Of a DNA stretch of 64,000 bases, positions 40,901-53,170 are shown in pieces. This DNA is from Pipra filicauda. Its lineage: Eukaryota > Chordata > Aves > Passeriformes > Pipridae. The notes below the pieces were generated by a model. It had not been told where the DNA came from. It worked only from the letters and a program-made list of their open reading frames with translations, and made no database searches. Every line of letters starts with the position of its first letter. The first letter of the stretch is position 1. The stretch is taken from contig NW_024104311.1 in NCBI RefSeq assembly GCF_003945595.2, forward strand, positions 744,001 through 808,000, read 5' to 3'. A program made the position numbers and the translations under genes.

Positions 40901-42960
40901 TTGCAAGCATAGGAAGAATTACTTATGGCATTTGCTAACTTTTAAAGTTTCGTTTTGCAAGTGATTCTTCTTTTACCAAAAATAAATCCCCAATCTTTTA
41001 AACATTACTTTCACTCTCCTAGGATTTATACATAAAAATAACTTGAAGATTCTCTGACACAAGTCTAGTATGATATGTCACCATTTAATAAACCAAACTA
41101 GTAAATGAGGAGAAGCACGCTTTTCCTATGTTTCTAAAACATATCTGATGACACCAGAGATATTGTGGTTTTCAAGACTCTACAGATTGTGGAGTAAAGA
41201 GAGTTTTAATGAACACAGACTCTTTTGCATCAAGCTGGAGTACTATCATCTTTCATCTGCCTCCAAGTTTTCTCATTCCTCTGTTTCCAGTCTTCACCCA
41301 TCAAACTCTCAGTCCCCCTTCCAAAACACATCCTTTGTTCTCAGCTATGCTTTTGCCTATCTCCTTCCCAGGCAAACCTAGCTAATTCTACTCCCATGAC
41401 TCTGTACATCCCATTCACATTTCTCACACAAGGTCAGTCTCTTTTTTTCCCCAGTGAATCCTAGTTTGCTCTTAATTTCCCTCGAGAGCTCCTAATCCTG
41501 TTATCCAGTCTTTATGTCAGTCTCTGCTTGAGCGATTCTAGTTTTTACTTCCTGCCCACTTGGTCACTGTCCAGTCTTTCCTCAACAATTCTCAGCCACA
41601 GCTTCATCCTTGACCAGCAGTTCTAGCTCTGCCTTTTCCCCCTCCTTTGGTCAAACTCTCAGTCCCTTTGTATGCAACTTGGGTGGCCTCTGTCTCTGTG
41701 GCACTTGAGTACAGGCACTGAGAGAATGGCAGAAATAAGGTACTGTAGCCCTCCAGCTGGTCCTTGGACAGCCAGAAGGGGTCAAAGCATGTTTTCTCTC
41801 TGAAAGGACGGCATCTATAAAGCCTGTTCAGTGAGCCAGGATTCATGTATTTTAGCTGGTTCTCTATTATGCACTTGCAAACAGATTTATCAAAGGTCTG
41901 TGACTTTGCCAAATTTGAGCCAATTTTCACAGTAGGAGCAGAAGTCATATCCATAGCTCAAATGCTATTCATAATGTTATCAAACAAATCCCTGTTCAAA
42001 GGCCAAAAGTAGTAAAATGTAAGAGGGCTATGAGCAGCATAGCAGAATAGCAGATTTTACTTAGCTATGTTCCCTAAGGGAATGTGGTTTAGGAAATTTC
42101 AACCCCAAATTTTAAAATAAGCAAAGACAAGACAGCAAAGCTCTTTGACACTTGAAATTAAAATCTACTAGAAAAAGCTGAACTGACTTTAATACCAGGT
42201 GATGCTACAGTTCTTCCCTACAATTAGGGCAGTGTTTAAAGTGGAAATCCAGCTGAAGGACAAAACCTGGGATCATGAAAGACTTGGGAAAAGAACTTCT
42301 GTGGTGTGCCTAGATACAGATGTAGCTGCTTGTGTTTAGCAGAACCAGGAAGACCAGTTGAACTGTATATACAAGTGTTTTGGGAAGCATTAGTTATCTT
42401 CTTCTATCTAAAGTTTTAGTTCTGTACTACCCACAACCACATATGAGGGTTTTAGTCATAGTAAACCAACATTGTTTCAGGGGCAGTATGGCTTCAGTAT
42501 AAGAAGGCTGTAGCACAGAGTATTTTGCTGTAGGAATCTATACCGTTGCTGCAATTAGTATGGCTAGGTAAGTGAAGTTGAGTAAGGTTATCTGCAACTG
42601 ACGGTATCTTTTTTGTGTACCTTGTTCACGAAAGAAACAGGTAGGCTTGCTACTAAAGCTCAGCAACTTTAGAAACATTGGATTCAAGTCTTGGCTCAGA
42701 TACAGGCTTCCCATCTGCTGTTGTACAAGTTATTTTAGTTTCCTATTTATAAAATGAAAGTAATACTTATCTCACAAGTTCATTGTAATGGCAAATTAAG
42801 TTTAGAATAAGGAGATTCTTGTGACTAAGGGATGGCATGAAATCTAAGTTTGCCTGCTGACTGTGGACTTTCTTCAGTACCTGGCATAAGTTACTTCTTA
42901 TCTCTGCCTCAGTTCCCTTGCTGTAAAATAAGGATAGTATTTCCTCCCCACACCCTTTAT
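37966..42960. other. Intergenic stretch without recognised genes
   Basis: This is about 5 kb of AT-rich DNA. A small 8-bp-arm hairpin lies at 38773-38794 and two adjacent short tandem duplications at 39872-39950. Frames such as 39259-39657 and 41604-41954 (both minus) have no domain that I recognise. Confidence 0.6.
39872..39950 (+). repeat. Two adjacent short tandem duplications
   Basis: A 19-bp unit, tgtttaatgtagaaataat, occurs at 39872-39890 and again at 39891-39909 with one change. Ten bases later gtagactagttta occurs at 39920-39932 and 39938-39950, a period of 18. Confidence 0.85.
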
Positions 42961-42974
42961 TTGTTTAGATTATC

Positions 42975-43900
42975 AGTGGAGACGGTTGGAAGAATTCTGG
43001 CATGATTGATGAGAGTAAGCTGGGGGGGAGTTTCGATCAGCTGGAAGGCAGGAGGGCTCTGCAGAGGGACCTGGATAGGTTGGAAAGTTGGGCTGATTCC
43101 AACGGGATGAGGTTCAACAAGGCCAAGTGCCGGGTCCTGCACTTTGGGCACAACAACCCCATGCAGCGCTACAGGCTGGGGACAGAGTGGCTGCAGAGCA
43201 GCCAGGCAGAAAGGGACCTGGGAGTTTGGATTGACAGGAAGCCGAACATGAGCCAGCAGTGTGCCCACGTGGCCAAGAAGGCCAATGGCATCCTGGCCTG
43301 TATCAGGAACAGTGTGGCCAACAGGACCAGGGAAGTGATTTTCCCTTGTACTCAGCACTGGTGAGGCCACACCTGGAGTACTGTGTCCAGTTCTGGGCCC
43401 TTCAGTTCAGGAAGGATATTGAGGTCCTGGAGCAGGCTCAGAGGAGAGCAACAAGGCTGGTGAAGGGACTTGAGCACAAGTCCTATGAGGAGATGCTGAG
43501 GGAGGTGGGGCTGTTCAGCCTGGAGAAGAGGTGGCTCAGGGGAGACCTAAGGGGATGACTCTACAACTCCCTGAAAGGAGGTTGTAGCCAGGTGGAGGTT
43601 GGTCTCTTTTTCCAGGCAACTATCAGCAAGACAAGAGGGCATGGTCTTAAGCTGTGCCAGGGGAGGTTTAGGTTAGATATTAGAAAGAGTTTCTTTACAG
43701 AGAGGGTAATCAGACATTGGAAGGGGCTGCCCAGGGAAGTGGTGAATTCTCCGACCCTGGAGGTTTTTAAGACAAGACTGGATGTGGCACTCAGTGCCAT
43801 GGTCTAGCAACCGAAGCGGTAGTGGATCAAGGGTTGGACTTGATGATCTCGGAGGTCCCTTCCAACCCAGCTGATTCTATGATTCTATGATTCTATGATT
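42975..43900 (+). mobile_element. CR1 LINE 3' end with decayed reverse-transcriptase frame
   Basis: The element covers the C-terminal part of CR1 ORF2 plus the 3' UTR. Frame one (43002-43364) reads from [15 protein letters not shown] and [20 protein letters not shown] to [12 protein letters not shown] and [20 protein letters not shown]. The frame then shifts to 43259-43558 ([39 protein letters not shown]) and again to 43592-43807 ([20 protein letters not shown]). At least two frameshifts and stops make it non-coding. It ends with three ATTCTATG octamers at 43875-43899. This is a 5'-truncated, dead copy, inserted antisense to AGPAT5. Confidence 0.95.
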
Positions 43901-45050
43901 TGCTGACTCATCAAAATCTAGTGTTTCAATGAGAACCCTACCCAGTTTCCTGACAGTTTGCTGACCTGGATCCTTGGCAAAAATCTGGGAAGTTCTGGGA
44001 GCTCTGGCTCTCAGGGCTTCCAGGCTTATTCTTCGTTGATAGCTGGAGCTCTCATTGTCCACAGCTGCGGGGCAGCCTGCTGCGCACAGGCTCCCATTGC
44101 TCGTGGCTCTGGGGCAGTCCACCTCCAGTTCTCCATGCTGCACTTTCACACCTTTTTTTTTCTGAATAGGGTATTGTTCCCAACAGAAAGGCACTATATT
44201 ATGAAATAGCAGTCTTCTGTAAAACAAACTTATCCTTCTCTGTTGAACTTTTCAGAACAGGACTGTCTTTTGCTTTAATGCTGGTACATTGCATGAGACA
44301 AAGAGTATAGCCCTCTGCTTAAACAGCAATAAACCATGTAGAAAGAAGAGTGACACAGAAGTTAGTTAGTCCTTTCACTGCCTCCCACAATAATTTTGTC
44401 TCAGTTTCCAGTCTCAGAACACTGGACACATTGCTCAAGCCATTTGCTGGCAGATAAGACACCTGTGTAAGAACACACCTGGAAATAGTTGACTGATCTT
44501 CACACTACCTACTCCCTCTTCCTGTAAAGGGTAGATGATATCTTTACCCTGTAAGGGGAAGGTGATGGCCTTGCCTGACATTGTAACACCAAAGAAAAAG
44601 GGTAATATATATAATCATTTAATAATATATCCAGCATCAGCAAAACTAGTCTCTGTTCATCTCCAAAGGAATAATCTGAGACATAAAACAGTCAAAGACC
44701 TCATACAAGATGCACACACACAAATTTACAATTCTATGTATGTTCACCTGTAATTTGTGAATGAATAGCTGCAACAGGATAGAGGGCTGCCAAATGCTTG
44801 GCTGTAGGCCATCTTTATCTCTGTATCCTGCAAAGAACTAGTCAAGGAAAGTAAAATATGCAGATATATTCATGAAAACAACCATCTTGATGCTCAAAGG
44901 CACTGATGGTGAAATTGTCAGGCCCAAAACGTCTGATGGTGACCTTGGCAATGACTTTCTGTCTTGAGACAAAAGCATCGAAATGCAAAACCTGACACAT
45001 TTCAAGAGATTATCATCTTCAGGCCCCTTGCATTAAGAAAAGCTCAAACA

Positions 45051-45598
45051 TCTGGGGTGCATCAGGAATCAGGTTGAGGCCTCACCTTGAGTCCTGTGTG
45101 TGCAGTTTTGGGCACCACAGTATAAGAGAAATTTAAAGCTATTAGAAAGTGTCCAAAGGAGGGCCACGAGGATGATGAAGGGTCTAGAGGGGAAGCCATA
45201 TGAGGAGCAGCTGAGGTCACTTGGCCTGTTCAGCCTGGAGAAGAGGAGACTGAGGGGAGATCTCATTGCAGTCTACAACTTCCTTGTGAGGGGAAGAGAA
45301 GGGGCAGGCACTGATCTCTTCTCTGTGATGACCAGTGACAGGACCCAAGGGAATGGCCTGAAGTTGTGTCAGGAGAGGTTTAGGTTGGATATTAGGAAAA
45401 GGTTCTTCACCCAGAGGGTGTTCTGGCACTGGAACAGGCTCCCAGGGAAGTGGTCACCCCACCAAGCCTGACAGAGTATGAGGAACATTTGGACAATGCT
45501 CTCAGGCTCTCAGGCAGCTGTGTAGGGCCAGGAGCTGGACTTTGATTATCCTTGTGGGTTCCTTTACAACTCAGGAGATTCCATGATTCTATGATTCA
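45051..45598 (+). mobile_element. CR1 LINE 3' end (YNFLVRGR subfamily)
   Basis: The frame at 45100-45471 reads [40 protein letters not shown] and [20 protein letters not shown], then [16 protein letters not shown]. This is the C-terminal CR1 ORF2 region beyond the RT core. A 3' UTR with ggccaggagctggactttga and a terminal gattctatgattc follows. The 5' part has an internal deletion just before the ORF block (ggtgcatcaggaatcaggtt joins gaggcctcacctt). It is the same sublineage as the copy at 55.1 kb. Confidence 0.93.
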
Positions 45599-46384
45599 TA
45601 CCTAGTTAGTCTTTTACATCTTTTATAAATCTTATTACCAAACTTCTTCCCTGAAGTCTCTTCAACTCTTCTTCATCCAGGTGCAAATAAACCTAAAATT
45701 TCTTCAATCTCTTTCTTAAGAAAGGACAATATCCCATATACCCTGTGGACTGTGAAACTTAGGACATAATATGCTGTAGATTTACTCTTTGTGACATACA
45801 CTTAGCTCCTTCTCTCAGACATAATCATTCTAAGTGTCTCTTTAGAGTTCTGGAGAGAAGAATTTAGAAACATAGCTGGGAATCAACATCACAGGCTGCA
45901 GAAATTATGTTCTCACTTCAAAGGTACCTGCAGGAAGCTGCCACACTGGCACTACAGGGATCGCTAACATAATCCAGAGTAAATGCAAGTTATCCAGTTC
46001 TACCTTGGGCAATACAAAGTGTATTCATTTCACATTAATCTACTTGAAATACCTGATGGAGGAATTTATTGACTTTTTAAATTACCACTCATCTACAAGC
46101 AGTGCTTTCATGGTCTACTGAGAGGAGGCAGAATGTACTGTGTCCATGAAGAAGACAGATAACATTGATTCTGCATCTTGCAAGGTTTCAATTATATCAA
46201 TACATGGTGCTATATTTAGGAAGAGTACTCTGGATAGTATTTCAGTTTGACTTCACAGGACTTAAAAATCTGTTTTTGATGGAAAAAACCAAAGAGACCA
46301 AAGAGGATAAAATGCAAATTGCATTTTAGTATTCTTTAGTAAGGTAACTGAAAAATTGCAATAAGAGTTGTCAGCTTCTTTAGA

Positions 46385-47190
46385 GGACCTGATACAGTGT
46401 CAAATGGAAACTTAGTAATTAAGGCGGAGAACCTGATGTTCAGCATTAGAACTGTAGGCAAGGTGAGGAACTGGCTAAAGAGAAAGAAGAATTCGTGTGA
46501 AAGCAGAGTTCCTCGAAGACTGATCTTGAGCCTGATACTGTTAAATGTTTTCTGTAATGACTTTGCCACAAAAAGTCAGTCTGTGCTATTGTTATTTTTC
46601 AAGAGCACAAAGCTGAGTAGCTGGTGAGGATAGAGGAGGTAGGAACACCTACCAGTAGTGGCAGTATTATTGTGATTTAACTTTGCACTTCACTTCTAGC
46701 AGATGTCAGCACACTCATTTATGGAATGTGTGTGCATATTTTTCTTTCTGAAGTAACAAGCAAGGTCACTCTAACCTTGCTAGGATAGTAGAGCATTTTC
46801 TATTTATCAGCAGAACAATAATGCAGATCTTGTGTATCAAATACATTTCTTAAAATTACACCATTCCTGGTGCAGCTCTGTAAATGCAGAACACCGAAGG
46901 TTAACAGGGTAGATGAGAACTGGAGAAATGGGATTAAATGTAATTGTGCCAAATGCAAGTCAATGCACTGGAAGATTAATACTAGATAATTCTGTTAGAA
47001 AACAGAAGCTTATCTCTTGGAAATGAGAACTTCCTTACAGGTGTAGTGAGGCAACAAAGCCTAAGTAGTTTTAAGATGGAGTTTGATAATTTTGTTAATG
47101 GATGATATGACATGGTCCTGAGATAGCAGACGACTGGTGATTTGATGACTCAGATAGTCCTTTCGTAGTCTATGTTCCTTTTTTGGTGGT
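46385..47190 (+). mobile_element. Old LINE (CR1-like) relic, strongly degraded
   Basis: The translation at 46397-46627 contains NWLKRKKNSCESRVPRRLIL and SLILLNVFCNDF, resembling the LINE RT pattern (GVPQGSVLGPLLFNIFINDL), then a KSTKLSSW tail resembling ADDTKL. At 46920-46985 NWRNGIKCNCAKCKSMHW resembles the W..NG(M)KFN..KCK.MHLG block, and at about 47060-47100 SLSSFKMEFDNFVNG resembles the C-terminal part. The blocks occur in the expected order, which supports a single ancient insertion. Divergence is high and the exact limits are uncertain. Confidence 0.5.
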
Positions 47191-50100
47191 GGTGCTGCTG
47201 AGGGAAGAGCTAGATGTCTCTAGTAGGATGGAGAGGTGCATATGAGGAGCTGTGAATCACATTAGCAAATATAGGTTTCACATTTTTTTAAAGGTCTGTG
47301 GACTACACAAAACCTCAAAGAAATAAAGTTTTCAGACATATGTGAAAGGAAATGTTTCTGGTCTCATTCAATAAGTCTGTGTTGTCCTTGTGACCCATGT
47401 CAAGGAGTTACAAAACAGGAAATGGTCTTGGTCTCTAGCCCAGACTATCTGGGAAACCAAATTAGGGATACCTGGTGAAGAGCACCTGGTGTGGTGTCTA
47501 GTGTGGAGCAGGAAAGCTGAGTAGGTAGTAGGAGAAGCATCTGTGGTGGTGTGCACCCTAAAAGGTTTTTTTTAAATCAAGATTTTGCAAAATCAGGCTC
47601 TCCTTATGTATAAGGAATAATCAGACAAAAACGTTTATTTTCAGAGATTACAGGTTATTGGAAATGTCTGGCTGATAACCAGGGGATCAAAATCTCTGAG
47701 TCACAGAGATGGGATTCGTATGCAACACATATATAAGCTCTTAAAAACCCAAATATTTGATTTCCCAATTATTTGGGGCAAAAACAGAAGAAAGAAGTCA
47801 TGACTCATTTTCAGAATTAGAAAATCCTTGGATTATACAGATAGAACAGTAGGATTAAGATTTGCTTTCTGAAGTATAACTACCAGTTGTCCAAATTTAT
47901 CCTAGGGCATTTGCTAGTGGGCTATAGTAGCCAATTACAGTATCAACAAAAATACACACATGACATTTCCCGTTTTATAAAATTTTTTGTTGTAAAAAAA
48001 TAAGGGTCAGTATTACATTAATAGATGTTTGAAGCCATGCATTTATTTCCATATAAATTCACTTTATTTTAGTCAAGCAATCATTTAAATAACTTGTGTA
48101 ACCTTTTAAAGTAAAAATCAAAATATCCTGCCCAAAACTGAGGAATACCAGTACTCTCATTACTCTCCCATTTGAAAGTGAATAATATTATACATCATTT
48201 TACAGACATAACTTTTAGGAGAATATGTTGCTTGACATTCACAAATGTAAAACATTTAAATGAAGAAAAGAATGAATGGAATTCCTTTCACACAATTATA
48301 GCACCATAATTAAAGACAGAATATATATTAATCATTTCCTTTAGAACCAAAAAGGAACTTTGAAATCCCACAGGTCATTAAGTTGGAAACTCATTAAAAA
48401 CAAGACATTTCCCATGCAGCAGCACAAGTGTACTCCTTAGTTTCACAGAATCCAGTCCTGTAAAACTAAAGTTAGATTCATAAGAAAAAAATGGCTATGA
48501 AAGCGCTGAATACAGTTAAATTTCCATCCTTCTAATGTAATAAGCATATAGATGTATGGACATATAATTTCCATAATGTTTCTTCAGTCAGTACCAGCAC
48601 AGAAGATAGATAACATTCATCTAACTTTGCTTTGAAAATATAAAGAAACAAATATTAGCAGATCACATAAAATCACATTTCCAGCTGAACGGATCCATTT
48701 CCAGTATTACCTTGTGATTTTTTACTTTCTGTCACTGCCGGGAATATTGTAATCATATTCTAGCCTGAGCAATTTACCAGAGTTCTGAAATCTTACCCAG
48801 AAACTCTTTTCTCATGGGAATTTGTTTAGGGAATCTCCAAAGTCCTAATTATTTCAATGCAGAGAGTCTGGTTACACTACCTACACGCAAATTACAAAGG
48901 CTGTTAATGTATCGTTGGCCAAATCCCAGGTATAGTCAGGAAGACATTTCTACTTGTTCATATGATTGCAGGAATTTATGTCAGTGATCGCCTTTTCTCG
49001 GATGTGTTTGGCATTGGTCGGAGACAAAAATGGTAAATTGAACTACATATTCACTGAGTTATTCTGGGGCTTTTTCTTTGTAGGCAATTCTACAGAGGCA
49101 ATAATTTTAAGTAGGATTTAATTAGAAGTACCCTGACGTGTTTTGATTGTGTTCACACTGGGTGAGGAATGTCCCTTTTACCCTGTTGGGCTGAAGCTCT
49201 GAGCGTCTGGCTCAACAGGGAAAGGGCTGTGGGAAGTGATGACATTTGCTGCAGTTCAGTTATTATTAGTGCTCCCCTGCCAGTGACACTGTGAGTTGGA
49301 TGGCAATGATATGGCAGGCAGAGTCAACCCACTGAAAAACTGAGGACAGAGCAACCCTTCCATGGGGTTCGTGGTGTTGGGGAGATCATCGTGTCAGTTG
49401 CCTGCTTACCTCAGGGTTTACCTCACCTGCCTGCCTCATCTACCCAGTCTAGCAGGTTTAAAGGACTTAGGGCAGCACACATCCCTCCTCCACAGTCTTG
49501 CATGGAGACTTTCTCACTGCCAGGTTGATGTGGGAGGACAAATGTGCTCTGAAGCAATACAAACCTGCAAGAAATTGTATTGATTTTCCTCACGCAGTTT
49601 TCAATGGCAGGCTTGCCATTTAGGAAAATGGATGCTCAGTCATCTCATTGATTGCACTGTGCAGAAATTCTCATCTTAGTCCTTCACAGTCTAGCTCTGA
49701 GGATTCTGATCATACTTTTCTTATGAGGCAATTTCACAGTATACCTGGGAGCGGGCCTGCTTCCTGCAGCCCTGTGCTCACACACTGCTTCCCTGAGGTG
49801 GGATTTAGATGTCATGTAACCACAAGTTGATCAAGCAGATGATTCCACAGAAAACTAAGCCATCAACATAAGATTGGGTCCCCTGCAGAGGAGGCAGTGG
49901 GACCACCCTTTTTGGTGACAGTCAGTAATCACAGCAACTTTGTGTGATCTCACCCCTCTGGCTAATCATTTCCTTTGAAGAGGCAAGAGGTTTAGATTTC
50001 TTCCCACTTGCTGCAGATTTTCCAAGAAGGCTGGGGTCCACGTTCCCATTTTACTGAAGTCATCAGCAGAAGTCCCATTGGTGCCAACAGAAGAGAATTT

Positions 50101-52333
50101 GAGTTCTCAGACAGCATTTCTTATAGAAAAGATGAGTATGGAAGAAGTGACTGACCTTCCTCCCTCAGAGTGTGAAAGAGAGGAGAGTGAGATGTGACAG
50201 AAACAACTACAGTTTTAAAAATAGCCTATGAAATTGCTGGGATTTCACCTTGACTGTATTATATGATGAGATTTTTGACAGTGGCCCTGCTGAAATTCAT
50301 GGAGATTCTTCTTGTATTGAGGGAAATTTGTATTCTGTCAGTTCGCGATCGCCCAGATACATTTTCCTTGCTCCATTTTGCCAGTTTTAGTTTCCTTCTT
50401 GCATTCAAACAAAGATTTCTTTCTCTCTAAACATGGCTTTTACTGCCTTAGGAGCATTGCCAAGCTTGTGCCCTTTTTAATTCTTTGCAGCTAGGCTGAA
50501 GCTTTTAATTCACAATATTTAAATAATGTTTCAGCTAGATCATTTAACTCTTTCCTCTCTCAGCTTACTACCACATTCAGCTGCATAATAAATCTTACCT
50601 AGAATAGTGTTTAGGCTTGAACCTTGAACCGAGCCCTCTCAGCGTATTACTTCTGTTTGGAGATCATGCATTTGGCTCTTCGGTTCTGTAAAAACTTGCT
50701 CCATGCCAAATGAGAGCAGCATTTTGAGTTGAATCCATTAGAGTGAATTTCATTATATCCTACAGAGATAGGGAAATGCAGAAGAAAAACGCTGCTCAGA
50801 AGGGAGATGAATGAAATTACCGGTTCAGAGTCTGTGGCTTGTACTATGACTATTTAAATGAATGCTTACTAGTAAAGGAGCTCCGCTTGAAAAACAAGAT
50901 TGGAAGGAAAAGAAACTGGGCCAAGGAGCATGAGTGCTTACTGAGTACTCAGTGACAATAAGACAGAAGCTGTAAATTTTTTTTTTTTTTTACTTCACAG
51001 AAATTTCTGGGATTATCCTACCTAAGTGCAAGTGCAATGTACCGCTTGGTGCATTCTCACTGGCCTTTCCAAGGAGGAAGCAGTGTTGTGTATCAAAGCT
51101 GTGGTTAATTCTGTAGCTTTGTTTGGAGCTTATGTTCCTACTTTCATAACAGCAGAATTATTTTACTGGTCTGCTGGTATAGGCATCTCAATTCTCATTC
51201 AAAAATACCCTGAATGAGAGTATGTGCTGGCCACTGCATACTCTCCCTGATCAAGAGATCAGGCTTGTCTTTTATCATTAACCATGGAACTACTGCTTCT
51301 CTTTTCTCACAGTTAGCTTAATATAGAGGTGATCTGTGATGAGTAGAGTGTTTTTAAGTAGACTACAGAGCACTCACTGATTGGATGATTTGGTTTTGGT
51401 TGATCAGCTGTTACAAAGGTTTATTATGTTCCCACATTCTGTTTGCATCAGATTCAAGAAAAAAAATGATCTAGTCTCCTCCACAATGTCAAGCTATCAA
51501 AGTCTCCAATGATGATATGAGAGGTGGCTGTGCAGAGAGCTCTTTGTTCCTGTGCACAGTCAGATCTTCTCTGTGATGAGGCATTTTCAATTATGTCAAC
51601 AGCTTTTTTTATCTGGACTAACTGAAATTGAGTCAATGTAAAAAGGAGGTATTTTTGAAGTGAGCCATACTTTGTTCAGTGTTCAAGCATTTAAGTGGGT
51701 GCAGAGTTTGCATACCATGTAACAAATCTCTGAACAGGCTGTGATAGTAATACTTGTGGAAGAGCTGGCTCTTTTTAAGGAATCAGCATCTTGGTATTGC
51801 ATACATCACAGACAATTTACATTCATTTTGTATACAAATTTGCAACTGCATAGATACAAATTTAAAGCTATTTTGATTTAAAGCATCAAAAGAAAGCAAA
51901 TATGAATTTCTGCAGGCATCTCAGCTTGGGTTTTTGTATGCTAAACCATTTTGCTGTGCTCTCAGTATTAGACATCACACACTTTACACCTTATATTATG
52001 GAGGTTCTCTGAGGTGCCAGAGTCCTGTGGGGTTAGGACTTTATCTTCTCATGCTCCTTGTTTACAGAAAGTCATTGCCATCTAATATTAGGAACTCAAC
52101 ATCCTTGCCAGTTCCTGGGCCCAATTTAAAAATGTTTGTTTTGAAACTGGTCTTTCATTACCGCTCATCTGTATTTCTGTAGACATGAAGCCATGCATAA
52201 AATGGTCTCATCAAACTGCTCTGTACTTTTAAAAGATATAATGGCATAATGGATTTTTTTTTTTCGCATAAACATTTTTCTGGGCCACATAGAATAAATG
52301 GTCTGGGTCTCTCAACCAAGCTATTCTACTGCT
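47191..52333. other. Intergenic stretch without recognised genes
   Basis: About 5 kb of AT-rich DNA. A long hairpin lies at 49173-49226. No repeat family or conserved coding block was recognised, and short frames on both strands lack known domains. Confidence 0.6.
49173..49226. other. Stable imperfect hairpin (possible small-RNA precursor)
   Basis: The left arm (49173-49193) pairs with 49208-49226. An 8-bp core, ccctgttg with caacaggg, continues outward through two single-base bulges into TTT/AAA and CCC/GGG, and inward through GU and GC pairs, for about 19 pairs closing a 14-nt loop. The size and bulge pattern resemble a microRNA precursor or a simple inverted repeat. It belongs to no repeat family I know. 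Expression is unknown. Confidence 0.3.
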
Positions 52334-52579
52334 CTACTTCCTAAATTTTTGTGTGAAGCTGTTTCCTGTAGCTGCATCTTGCAAATGCCTGTTCATTAGG
52401 ACGTACATGATCTGCTGTCCCTGAGCAAATAATTTATCATCTTCTGTAGTGATAAATTCCAGTCTTTTCTGATCAACAACTTCAAACATCTTCACATAAG
52501 GGTTAAAACAGATATCAAAGGTTTTAGATCTTTTAAAGTGAAAGCAGTGTGGTGACTTAAGGTGACATAAAAAAGGCAA
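52334..52579 (-). CDS. Unidentified ORF or candidate exon beside the second CpG island
   Basis: An open minus-strand frame ends with FAQGQQIMYVLMNRHLQDAA and TGNSFTQKFRK before TAG. The frame has no ATG at its left end. The first internal ATG, at 52489, has A at -3 and would give a 51-residue product beginning MFEVVDQKRLEFITTEDDKL. Alternatively, AG sites after pyrimidine-rich sequence near 52560 and 52530 could make it a terminal exon. The residue composition looks protein-like (mixed charged and hydrophobic) rather than low complexity, but I recognise no family. It begins about 90 bp from the CpG island. It may equally be a chance ORF or a retrocopy fragment. Confidence 0.25.
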   Translation of the reverse strand: MPFLCHLKSPHCFHFKRSKTFDICFNPYVKMFEVVDQKRLEFITTEDDKLFAQGQQIMYVLMNRHLQDAATGNSFTQKFRK

Positions 52580-52664
52580 GACAGAGGAAATGAAGGACAG
52601 AATGGCAGGACATGATTTGCCATTAGGTCAGGCTTTTTTTCCTTTCTTCTTTTCGTCAGATTTC

Positions 52665-53170
52665 CAGTTCCGAACTCGCTTCAGAACGACTTTACTCTCC
52701 GCCAAAGCGGGAATTCCTGTTGGCTGTCGCCGTCTCGTTGTGCGGTGCCTTGCGGGACGCGGTGCCAGCGGCCCTGAGGGCGGGCGGGCAGGCGGCCGGC
52801 AGGGGGCGGGCCCTTCCCGACCGGGCCATTCCCGGCACCATTCCCGGACCCTTCCTTCCAGCCCGGGCCCTCGGTGGTTCGGCGCGGACCGGCGGCTCCG
52901 AGTCGGGGCCGCTCAAGTCCATGCCTAAATGTGAGCCGAAGGGACGTGTCCTGCTTTGGTGTTTAAAATAGCGACCGCTGAGCGCACACGTCCTGCACGT
53001 AACTGCGGCCAAACCCCGCCGTGGGCTGTGTGGTTCGGGAACAGCGCCTGCCTGCGGGAACAAGCTCCAACACACCGATGGGCTGAGCGGGCAGGAACCT
53101 ACTGCAGTCGGCTGGCAAGACCTGCCTGGGGACATCACGGACGTGAACTACTGGCGAAAGATGCTTGACC
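52665..53170. promoter_or_regulatory. Second CpG island (candidate promoter)
   Basis: About 500 bp is rich in G+C and CpG amid AT-rich flanks, with a GC box (gggggcgggc at 52802-52811) and repeated gggcgggc runs. In vertebrates such islands usually mark promoters. No first exon of a known gene is recognisable on either strand. The overlapping long frames here (52590-52928 and 52720-52971 plus; 52692-53138 minus) look like GC-rich shadow ORFs. It lies about 18 kb upstream of the AGPAT5 start. Confidence 0.6.

Noticed and set aside
41604..41954. 116-codon minus-strand ORF
   Set aside because: No known domain, no good start or splice context and no neighbouring coding blocks; its length is within chance for the window.
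52692..53138. 148-codon minus-strand ORF and the overlapping plus-strand ORFs
   Set aside because: They sit in the CpG island with biased Arg/Pro/Ala composition, as expected from GC-rich non-coding DNA.
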